Part shown: piece by piece, positions 22,601 to 30,064 of the stretch | How the letters are laid out: each line of letters starts with the position of its first letter | How positions within the stretch are numbered: the stretch's first letter is position 1 | IMG/VR virus record: IMGVR_UViG_3300031951_000858 | Coordinates: 1 to 30,064 of that record | DNA: 30,064 nucleotides | From: a virus | Reading direction: 5' to 3' (one strand) | Made by a program: the position numbers and the translations under genes | The notes under the pieces: model-generated | The model's database searches: none | Seen by the model: the letters and a program-made list of their open reading frames with translations, nothing else | What the model was told of the DNA's origin: nothing

Positions 22601-24443
22601 TATTTGGGCTAGCCGCTGCCGCTTGGGTTGCCGCGCCGGCTTTAGCAAAACATGGAATTGCTAGAATTTTTTCTCTAACTACTTGCTCATCCATTGCGTT
22701 TTCCTTAACCTTAGCGGTTAGCCTTTCAATCTCTTCATCACACTTTAACTGAAGCTCGGTTATTTCTTCATAGCATCGGGTATAATAAAGCAGGATTTGG
22801 GATAGAGATTGGTCTACTGTGCTGTATGTAAAAGTTCCTTGATTAAATATTGTGCTAGTAGATGAGCTTGTTGTATACGAAGTCGGTCTTGCAAGCTTTA
22901 ATGGCGAAGCCGGGTCTCTTCTAAAAAACCCGGCCGCTTCTCGATCGGCTAATTCTTTTAATTGATTAAGGTATGTAGCAATTTGATTTGGAAAAACCGC
23001 AGTTCTTTCAGCATTGACTCGGTTTGGATATTGGTCCTTTAGCGTTTCGTAAAAATTTTCGTAGACTGCTTGATTTTTAATAAAAAAGGTCGTTTGATCC
23101 TCACTTATCGATAACGGAGCATCCTTGACGCTTTTAAGGACTGGGTCAATTAGATCAGGATTTAGAGTTAGCCCTCGCTCTTCAAGCGTAAATAGGTATT
23201 TAATGGGCTTTGCCATCTTACGATATAAGCCAGGATAAGAGTTGTTAGGTATGCCATTGTATAGCAAGCCAGTTAAAATAGAATAATCCGAGTCTTCTCT
23301 AGCATTTGGATTATATTGGTTTTCTCTCCAAAGGCTTACTCCATTAATTGCGAAGCCCTGGCGGTCCGCAAAGACGTTTGTTTGTAAAACAGGATTTCCG
23401 TAAATTTGAAAAGATTGGTCGGCTTGGACAGTATTACCGTTTGCATCTAATACCGGCTCGTCATTTTCATTGAACTGTGTTACTCTAACAACCGTGTTGT
23501 TTTTATCGATTAGATTAAATCTAAATGCTGCAACTTTTGCTGGGGCGGTCGGTGAAGCATTTGTTGTAGAATTATCGTATCGGATAGAAAGTTGCTTGGA
23601 TATTTTTCCCAGCAATTCAGAAAAAGTTTGCCTAACATCATCTTCGTCAGACGATAAAGACGATATTCCTTGTATTCTTTGAGCCTGATATGAAATTGCC
23701 CCGGTTTTTGCTAATTCTCTAGAATTATAGGCTTGAATTTTTGCGCGAACTGAATTTAGTAGTGAGGTTATTTGTGTAGAATTTTGAATTGTGGCTTTTA
23801 CGTTTGCAATGCTCGTTGCAGTTATCGAGTTTGCGCCCAGTCTGGTCGAAAAAGCGTTTAGATTGGAATAATCCGCGGCTAGAGATACTAGATTTGCTCG
23901 AACGGTCGATGATTGAAGTTTAATATCAGTTGAATTGTCTGCAACTAGGTTAATAAAAGATTTCACTGAAACCGAGGTATTTGCATTGAGTGCTGCGGTT
24001 TTATCAGTTGAAATAACTCCTGTTAATCGATTAAATTCATCTGTCCAATATAAGAACTCTGCGGTAAAAGGTTGAGTTCCGCCAATGACGCTTGTAAAAA
24101 ATTCATAGCGCTTTGTGAAATACGTTTTAACGGCTGTTAAGTTATCACGAAGTTCTTCAATTTTGCTCTTTAAAGCAGAGTATTTTATTGCGTTTGGAAG
24201 CTTACTCTGTTCGGCTAAAATTATCTTTTTAGCTTTTTCAGTTGCATCAGCGATACACTCAGCTTGGTCTAATTGCTCCTGGTCAAATGGAACAGCCGGC
24301 TCAGTATCAATCGTTTCAATTGGAACAACTTTTGATGCACAGGCCTTAACTTTTTTAAGGTCATCTGGGGTAAAACCGATATCTGGTATTGCTTCGCATG
24401 ATACCTGTTTTATTAGCTCCTTAAATAGAGAAATTTGGGCCAC
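19620..24443 (-). CDS. Very large (1607-residue) protein of unknown function, probable virion protein
   Basis: An unbroken frame with GTG start (24441-24443; a stop codon immediately precedes it in frame) and TAG stop. Residues 1-90 are helical with several Cys; 90-330 are rich in S, T, N and A. A possible coiled coil lies near 551-588, followed by a Cys-containing linker. Residues about 685-765 are strikingly hydrophobic and Pro-rich (LPIPFGMVLLPIPPRW, LPTPLGTLVCFL, PLPSIFLFFF). Another charged coiled coil lies at about 911-951 (QQLEKKRESEEAKAF). More Ile/Pro-rich segments occur near 1131, 1198-1251 and 1438-1484. No catalytic motif is recognised. Size, low-complexity composition and membrane-like stretches fit a structural or ejected protein, possibly a membrane channel. 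A degenerate late element (GATAGATA) lies 17 nt upstream. The gene is secure; function is unknown. Confidence 0.8.
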   Translation of the reverse strand: MAQISLFKELIKQVSCEAIPDIGFTPDDLKKVKACASKVVPIETIDTEPAVPFDQEQLDQAECIADATEKAKKIILAEQSKLPNAIKYSALKSKIEELRDNLTAVKTYFTKRYEFFTSVIGGTQPFTAEFLYWTDEFNRLTGVISTDKTAALNANTSVSVKSFINLVADNSTDIKLQSSTVRANLVSLAADYSNLNAFSTRLGANSITATSIANVKATIQNSTQITSLLNSVRAKIQAYNSRELAKTGAISYQAQRIQGISSLSSDEDDVRQTFSELLGKISKQLSIRYDNSTTNASPTAPAKVAAFRFNLIDKNNTVVRVTQFNENDEPVLDANGNTVQADQSFQIYGNPVLQTNVFADRQGFAINGVSLWRENQYNPNAREDSDYSILTGLLYNGIPNNSYPGLYRKMAKPIKYLFTLEERGLTLNPDLIDPVLKSVKDAPLSISEDQTTFFIKNQAVYENFYETLKDQYPNRVNAERTAVFPNQIATYLNQLKELADREAAGFFRRDPASPLKLARPTSYTTSSSTSTIFNQGTFTYSTVDQSLSQILLYYTRCYEEITELQLKCDEEIERLTAKVKENAMDEQVVREKILAIPCFAKAGAATQAAAASPNNANSTDDDQEEANVTAGQESCAQKTAAKKGKDPLYFRTLSGTDASLPDLTSQCYWKEFAKALNKVCLLPFPDISGPPPTNLGFRYWPINCILPIPFGMVLLPIPPRWRSLFVLPTPLGTLVCFLTMPIAPIGIPLPSIFLFFFAVDGNKYLALATNLPILYAPPSNIKFGFVQDNSANSANPLGLTPGNPYKGQPIKGALTAPIAVNALTAKAKRLASLAAMVASGKPYITNLAGEKLPVNIKLSQLLKDMPSEAETMLNIASAPPSKDFSRQMDRFKVTINRQLDKLGNMQIAPIQTLKQQLEKKRESEEAKAFTEKNLSERRLKRQQARNIKLSNVQDKISATVKVMNTHLDNIKLGTIKYPKDPTKFNPELPVAIPALFDILELAATGDFKVDGSAVDLKTQLKRVISKISTKGLSSKKKFDLKNPADFNEFKSALKKFSKQTTGYLKGDPIKPNTSAAKTKEQAQQIAEAERAMQDKLVKAISLTAAALATPISLNIFDFGKKCCEVKAANVLSTVPLPVQLAFTLVTALMESLIDALTPNSIIKTMNLKGNVIDISQIGAMLENLINSIPKVTLPNPASLQVMILALIIPILSIISLPKAPVPLHLPTIPIVIPLDPILKPLIKKALGAVVEGAFNLLDQAGTAVLAAEMEAKAEAESMGNSTGTGSSPGPGGSNQNSTSASANLTNPNLKNNSDPGVKVINRVFKTACGDSGITATLSLESRIELNRAINTVNNLSPTDPNLSSKLTETVEPTSTSTAVLTVELPDGERFSLPKMPFVALDIGGNFDLLTGADIVELIRSIINSIFDKLINPIAKIVDIISLLSLSINTYSYTVIESSLPYVNIVKLILMAIDALIPPGIKLKGPNLEAMKIVQEVMTRILSSTESVIKEVAWIGSLAACAFGSPATLYQTTLIARLLHPIMNQDDLPPWERLTHKNPLFAIFLDEICWRGSMYSTGSLIFQSKTPAVLPYSPLFPIVHIPPHTLQP

Positions 24444-24477
24444 TCATTGAAACTTTTTTTTATCTATCGACCTAGCT

Positions 24478-24516
24478 AAAAAAGCAATTGCCTGGTCAAA
24501 TGCTGTCCAGGCAATT
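24478..24516 (-). terminator. Rho-independent terminator after groEL
   Basis: On the minus strand a perfect 10-bp stem, AATTGCCTGG (24507-24516) with CCAGGCAATT (24486-24495), has an 11-nt loop and is followed two bases later by six T (24483-24478). It separates groEL from the 1607-codon gene. Confidence 0.9.
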
Positions 24517-24547
24517 AGCACACAGATGGCTAGTCTATTATTGAACC

Positions 24548-26125
<1,578 letters not shown>

Positions 26126-26135
26126 CTAATATTTT

Positions 26136-26879
26136 TTACTTAAATATTATATTAGACTTTTCCAATCGGTTTAGGTTAGAGAGTTTAATGATTACCTGGA
26201 TTAGCGCAATGACATCTCTTTGACAGTATTCTCTAATTTTGTCAATATTCCCTAGGTAAAAATTAGAGTGAACGTCTGACCCTTTCATGTCTTCCTTTGG
26301 CGAATCAATTCCTAGAACTGTTGATAAAAGGTCAAGGGATGTGAATCCTTCTTGCCATGCACCAAAGCTCCAAAGCTCAGAAGTATCGACTAGAGCGGTT
26401 TCCCAAGGTTTTTTATCCCAAACTTGTAAAATTTGAGGAATTTCATGACCAGTTATGAACGCTCTCTTACACAAGAATGGTACATCAAATCTTTTGATAT
26501 TATGGCCGATTAATTTTATGCCGGACCTACTTAAACCGTTAATTAGTTTAAGAGACTGTGACAAAATCTCTTCCTCTGTTCCAGAATATGACACTATTTG
26601 AGCAATGGGATCGCCTGCTTCATCAAATTTAACTTTTCCAAAAGAAATGCAAACGATTCTTCCAAATTCTGCTTGTAAAGCTGCTTTTTCAATGAAAAGA
26701 TCATTATCTGACTTCCCTAAATTATCTGGGTATTTAGCAGATAGATGATCTCTTAAGAAAGTTGCTCGGTCTGACCATAAATTCGCTAATTTTGGTGAAA
26801 TACTTGATAAGTCTTCAGCTTGACCGGCTGTTTCAATATCAAAGAATAAAAATTTTTCTATTTGTGAAGGAACAAACAT
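26136..26879 (-). CDS. PolB-type 3'-5' exonuclease (stand-alone)
   Basis: The 247-residue protein has the DEDDy exonuclease motifs: Exo I FFDIETAG (Asp14, Glu16), Exo II GHNIKRFDVPFL (Asp132), Exo III YCQRDV (Tyr218, Asp222). The spacing and the long insert after Exo I match the family of predicted exonucleases related to the PolB proofreading domain. It degrades single-stranded 3' ends, probably in repair, or possibly in proofreading. It is the first gene of a minus-strand unit (exonuclease > groEL), divergent from the RuvC-like gene. The split polymerase in this window already has its own intact exonuclease motifs, so this one is not a simple replacement. Good family call; pathway unknown. 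Confidence 0.88.
   Translation of the reverse strand: MFVPSQIEKFLFFDIETAGQAEDLSSISPKLANLWSDRATFLRDHLSAKYPDNLGKSDNDLFIEKAALQAEFGRIVCISFGKVKFDEAGDPIAQIVSYSGTEEEILSQSLKLINGLSRSGIKLIGHNIKRFDVPFLCKRAFITGHEIPQILQVWDKKPWETALVDTSELWSFGAWQEGFTSLDLLSTVLGIDSPKEDMKGSDVHSNFYLGNIDKIREYCQRDVIALIQVIIKLSNLNRLEKSNIIFK
26146..26151 (-). promoter_or_regulatory. Possible -10 box of groEL
   Basis: TATAAT on the minus strand 26 nt before the groEL start, overlapping the last codons of the exonuclease gene. Spacing resembles the boxes before gp56 and the S1-like gene. No clear -35. Confidence 0.25.
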
Positions 26880-27086
26880 AAATTTAATTAAGAAGTTTAA
26901 TCAATTTACCTAAATTAGTCAGACTAGGCTCTAGAATCTCTAATCTTTAATTATTAAAGTATAAGTAGACTAAGTATCTGTTTCTAAACCCGCCCAACAC
27001 CCTTATTCTACAGTCATTTTTATGCAAGTTTTGAAAAAACCTAATTTTATTAAGCAGTACAATAGCCAAAATGGTAATTATGAATT
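26880..27086. other. Divergent intergenic region between exonuclease and RuvC-like genes
   Basis: This 207-nt A/T-rich stretch must hold promoters for both directions. It contains two short palindromes, TAGTCAGACTA near 26916-26926 and CTTTAATTATTAAAG near 26945-26959. I see no NATAAATA element and no RNA gene. The palindromes could be operators, but this is not tested by anything else in the window. Confidence 0.4.
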
Positions 27087-27764
27087 TTGGTAGTCATTGG
27101 TATAGACTTTTCAATACAGTATCCGGCTATTTGCATAGCTCGTGACTTTAAAAATTTCACTTGGATAGCATTTGTTAATGCTACAACGAGTAAAGTTTAC
27201 CAAAAATTCATTGAAGAAACAAATGATTATTACGCCGGCTTAAAAATTTCCATTTTAGAGCCAAGAAAGAGACTCTCTAAGCAAAAAGAGACGTACTCGG
27301 GAACAGAAAGATCTAAACTTTCCAATTATTCCATTCTGGTTGACCAAATTATTCAAAAAATAAAGGAAGAGCTAAAGGGGGAAGAGCCTCAAGTAATTTC
27401 AATTGAAGGAATCGCGTATGGAGCTCAAGGCAATGCTTTAATTGATATTAGCCAAGCAACTGGAATGATACGAAAAGCTCTACTTGATCATCTACTAAAC
27501 GGAAGATCCGATAAACTATTTGTATTTTCTCCTGGAGAACTTAAAAATGCTATAGGCGCAAAAGGCAATGCCGGTAAGTTTGACGTTTTTACAGCTTTTA
27601 CTCAAAATCCAAGCCTAGCAAAAGGCAGTGACCTAATACGTTGTATAAATATGAATACTGAAAAAATTGTTAAGGGTCAACAAATTGCATCACCTTTCAT
27701 GGACATGGTAGATGCGTATTTAGCTGTACTAAAGGTGCATGCTATGTTAAAAGAATCAATATAA
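27087..27764 (+). CDS. RuvC-like Holliday-junction resolvase
   Basis: It probably cuts branched DNA before packaging and during recombination, the job done in T4 by endonuclease VII. The 225 residues contain the RuvC/RNase H-fold acidic set in order: Asp7 in VIGIDFS, Glu107 in VISIEGIAYG, and Asp206/Asp209 in FMDMVDAYL, the D-x-x-D pair typical of RuvC. Basic residues near 59-75 (RKRLSKQK) and 153-163 fit DNA binding. The start is TTG at 27087 (an ATT one codon earlier is less likely); a TGA lies just upstream in frame, so no ATG is available without losing the first strand. It is separated by one base from the gp55 gene and shares its transcript. Confidence 0.82.
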   Translation: MVVIGIDFSIQYPAICIARDFKNFTWIAFVNATTSKVYQKFIEETNDYYAGLKISILEPRKRLSKQKETYSGTERSKLSNYSILVDQIIQKIKEELKGEEPQVISIEGIAYGAQGNALIDISQATGMIRKALLDHLLNGRSDKLFVFSPGELKNAIGAKGNAGKFDVFTAFTQNPSLAKGSDLIRCINMNTEKIVKGQQIASPFMDMVDAYLAVLKVHAMLKESI

Positions 27765-27765
27765 A

Positions 27766-28185
27766 ATGTCAAAAGCAAAGAACAACAAATACTATATTAA
27801 TAACCGGGATTTTACAAATGAAATAATTCGCTGCAAATACGGCATGCTAAATGAAGAAACCGGCTATCAGCACACACCCGGTGAATTATCTCCACGAGCA
27901 ATAGACTATTTTATTTTACTAGCAAATCGTGCAATTCTAAAACTAACATTTAGTAATCCGTTAGATAAAGAGGATTGCATACAGTCCGCATTATTAGACC
28001 TCTTACGATACTGGCGAAACTTTAATGAGGAGAAATCAAACAATGCCTTTGCCTACTTTACGCAAATTGCAAAAAACGGTTATGCTAAAGAATATAAAAA
28101 GATTCATAAGCACATCGGAAAGGGCGAAAAAGTTGAATTCATATCCTTAAGCCTTGGAGGGGATAGCGAGATTTATAGTCTTTAA
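27766..28185 (+). CDS. 55: Late-transcription sigma factor, gp55 type
   Basis: It binds host RNA polymerase core and recognises the single -10-like element of late promoters. The N-terminus KYYINNRDFTNEIIRCK matches T4 gp55 (KYNYVNNKELLQAIIDWK). The central region (LANRAILKLTFSNPLDKEDCIQSALLDLL, then RNFNEEKSNNAFAYFTQIAKNGYAKEYKK) matches the sigma region 2 portion of gp55 ([28 protein letters not shown]). At 139 residues it is shorter than T4 gp55 (185): most of the sequence after the DNA-contact region is missing. The T4 C-terminal clamp-binding end (SLDFLYE) may be represented by the last residues, DSEIYSL. Its promoter target, AATAAATA, is seen before the sheath and tail genes. Confidence 0.87.
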   Translation: MSKAKNNKYYINNRDFTNEIIRCKYGMLNEETGYQHTPGELSPRAIDYFILLANRAILKLTFSNPLDKEDCIQSALLDLLRYWRNFNEEKSNNAFAYFTQIAKNGYAKEYKKIHKHIGKGEKVEFISLSLGGDSEIYSL

Positions 28186-28201
28186 CAGGGTAAGCTAGCT
28201 G

Positions 28202-28211
28202 AATAAATAAC
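28202..28211 (+). promoter_or_regulatory. Late promoter of the tail/baseplate gene
   Basis: AATAAATAAC ends 19 nt before the start codon at 28231 and begins 17 nt after the gp55 stop. Identical decamer to the sheath promoter. Confidence 0.7.
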
Positions 28212-28230
28212 ACAAAGGCTTGACCCCAAT

Positions 28231-30064
28231 ATGAATATTAATAATCTGCTCTTTTTTGATAAAAAAGGAGAATCCTACAATCTTTCTTGGAATAGTGAAG
28301 GCTATTGGGAGGGCGCAGATTATTTTCTGCCAATAAGTACTCAACTTTACGATAACTCAAATATTTTTATTCTTGAAAAATTTGTAGAAGGAGGAACAAC
28401 CTATCACAAATTTCCTAGAATGGAGCCCGGCTCAAAATTTGAAATTATTTGGAAAAGCGCACATGCAAAAAACAACCTATTTCTTTTTACAATTGCTGTA
28501 AATAATGAAGGGCCAGAATCCTATAATTACATTGAAAAGCATAACTCAATAACTGTTAATTATTCTGATTTTGGACAAACTGGCGGACAGAATCTAAACA
28601 TCAGTTATCCATTTCAAATAAATGTCGCATTCACTCCAACTCAAGAAGTCGCATACTCGCGAGTAATGCAACTATATTACACAAATAGCTCTGGCACAAA
28701 TCTAGTTCTAGAAATGACCTTTTATGGAGAGGGCGAAGATGAGGACGAACGTTTCAGAGTTTGGTTAGAGAATTTTGGAATAAGATTCAATCGAGAAGAC
28801 GCTCTACTGCTTAAGGATTATGATCTAAAGGAGAGTTTCTCAGACTGGTCTAAAGTCAATGCTGCTCGTAAACAAATACTAGTTAACCACGATCAAATTT
28901 ACCCGTATGTCGGTACATATAAGGGGCTTCTTAATTTAATTAATTTACTTGGATACAGAGATATTTTAAGAGTCAAGGAATATTGGAGAGATAGCGACCC
29001 AAATTCTAACTACTATAAAAAGTTTGCAATGGTTGATGTAACCGATCTTATGCAGGTCGGGGACATTAGTAGAGTCAATCTCTTAGACGATAAAGGCGGT
29101 CTTAAGTCAAGTAATAAATTTAAGAAAACTGAATTTCTTGCGCTTGCTTATCAATTCACAGTTGCAACAGACACGTTTGATGACGACGGCCTTCCTGAAA
29201 TTGAACCTACTACTGAATTTACGGTTGATGAAATATTCTTTAAGCTATACGGTATTGCTAAAAAGATTGAGGAAGAAATTCTACCAGTTAATGTAATAAT
29301 CCGGGACATAATCGGAGAATTTCTCTACTTCAGTAAATTCAATCTTAGAAATTGGCTTGATGAAATAACTGTTGAAGGATTTCAGATAAACGATGTATAT
29401 CGGGTTAATTTATTAGAGCCTAATACTAAAGCGATTGAACTTAAAATTCGCGATATTAAAACCCTTTATCCAAAATTAAATGGAACTTCTGCCTTTCCGG
29501 CGGTCACATATAACTCTAGTCCAATTGCACCATACGAGAATGATCAAAAGTACGATCCGGCGCAAATGCCAACCTTTATTGAAGGAATTAGCGATTACTA
29601 TAACGCGCTAATTGATTATGAATATTGGGAAGGCGAGTCGAATCCCGCTGATTACGGCGACGATATTTCAACTAAGATTGGATGTCCGATTGTACTTGAA
29701 GCCAGCATACCTGATTTTACTTTACAGGACCTTGACGGTGTTACCTTTAATGATTTTATCACAGCTTCTCCAACGACCTCAACTACCTCAAATAGCATAA
29801 GCACTGGGACTAAAACATTTAGTGTGGTTGGAGTGGATGCTCTTGCAATAAACACAAGAATCAAGATATACGTTGCGAACGATCCAACGCAATACATGGA
29901 AGGCACAATAACTGGAGTTTCGGGTTCTAGCATAACCGTAAATATCACAGATGCTAACGGAACCGCCACGAATAATACAAGTTGGACGATTTATACCATT
30001 GATATTCATCATACCATCGGAAATATAAAATACCGAAACGGCTATGAAATTGAGTGGATCATAA
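28231..30064 (+). CDS. Large tail/baseplate protein (C-terminus outside window)
   Basis: From ATG 28231 the frame is open to the window edge (611 codons). Residues 1-200 are beta-rich. Around 224-250 is a P2 gpI-like segment (YPYVGTYKGLLNLINLLGY, then LRVKEYW), the pattern of a helix followed by strand and E-x-W seen in baseplate wedge proteins such as P2 gpI and its T4 counterparts. Residues about 520-587 form a Ser/Thr/Gly-rich beta repeat (SISTGTKTFSVVG, MEGTITGVSGSSITVNI, SWTIYTI) common in phage fibre and baseplate proteins. These point to a baseplate wedge or fibre-attachment component; I cannot name the exact gene. It has a clear late promoter and is oriented with gp55 and RuvC. Confidence 0.75.
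   Translation, partial: MNINNLLFFDKKGESYNLSWNSEGYWEGADYFLPISTQLYDNSNIFILEKFVEGGTTYHKFPRMEPGSKFEIIWKSAHAKNNLFLFTIAVNNEGPESYNYIEKHNSITVNYSDFGQTGGQNLNISYPFQINVAFTPTQEVAYSRVMQLYYTNSSGTNLVLEMTFYGEGEDEDERFRVWLENFGIRFNREDALLLKDYDLKESFSDWSKVNAARKQILVNHDQIYPYVGTYKGLLNLINLLGYRDILRVKEYWRDSDPNSNYYKKFAMVDVTDLMQVGDISRVNLLDDKGGLKSSNKFKKTEFLALAYQFTVATDTFDDDGLPEIEPTTEFTVDEIFFKLYGIAKKIEEEILPVNVIIRDIIGEFLYFSKFNLRNWLDEITVEGFQINDVYRVNLLEPNTKAIELKIRDIKTLYPKLNGTSAFPAVTYNSSPIAPYENDQKYDPAQMPTFIEGISDYYNALIDYEYWEGESNPADYGDDISTKIGCPIVLEASIPDFTLQDLDGVTFNDFITASPTTSTTSNSISTGTKTFSVVGVDALAINTRIKIYVANDPTQYMEGTITGVSGSSITVNITDANGTATNNTSWTIYTIDIHHTIGNIKYRNGYEIEWII

Noticed and set aside
26880-27086. Bacteroidota-type promoter (TTG and TAnnTTTG) in the divergent region
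   Set aside because: Only loose fragments match; no pair with correct spacing in either direction.

Overview
The window is part of the genome of a T4-related (straboviral/Tevenvirinae-like) myophage. The evidence is a set of recognisable T4 core genes: replicative helicase gp41, recombinase UvsX, family-B DNA polymerase gp43 (N-terminal part only), dCTPase/dUTPase gp56, tail sheath gp18, a FEN-type RNase H, single-strand binding protein gp32, ribonucleotide reductase NrdA/NrdB and the late sigma factor gp55. Added to these are genes that T4 lacks: GroEL, an S1-domain protein, a PolB-type 3'-5' exonuclease and a RuvC-type resolvase. Almost no start codon has a Shine-Dalgarno sequence and the bases before starts are A/T-rich. 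This fits a Bacteroidota-type host, but that is an inference. TAA, TAG and TGA are all used as stops, so the code is standard.

Layout. 1-6776 (minus strand): replication and recombination block, transcribed gp56 > gp43 N-part > unknown > Nudix-like > UvsX > small unknown > gp41 > acidic unknown (cut by the window edge). 6777-6986: divergent control region. 6987-9998 (plus): a very long tail sheath gene, ended by a strong terminator. 10103-14747 (minus): Pro/Ala-rich protein > HExxH protein > gp32 > small unknown > RNase H > GroES > HAD phosphatase. 14831-18216 (minus): NrdB > NrdA, with terminator. 18389-26879 (minus): PolB-type exonuclease > GroEL (terminator) > 1607-residue unknown protein > S1-like protein. 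26880-27086: second divergent region. 27087-30064 (plus): RuvC-like > gp55 > large baseplate/tail protein that runs off the window.

How it fits together. A repeated element, AATAAATAA, lies 19-31 nt before the sheath gene, the tail/baseplate gene, the Pro/Ala-rich gene and the HAD gene. It matches the NATAAATA late promoter read by gp55-type sigma factors, and gp55 itself is in the window, so early/middle (replication, nucleotide) and late (virion) genes can be told apart. The Pro/Ala-rich and HAD genes sit among early genes, yet each has a late-type promoter and an N-terminus resembling T4 capsid-targeting peptides. They are candidates for proteins packaged in the head. The polymerase gene stops shortly after motif A, so the rest of the catalytic domain must be encoded elsewhere. 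The phage also carries its own complete chaperonin pair and a translation-related S1 protein, suggesting that it supplies its own folding capacity and perhaps influences ribosome use.
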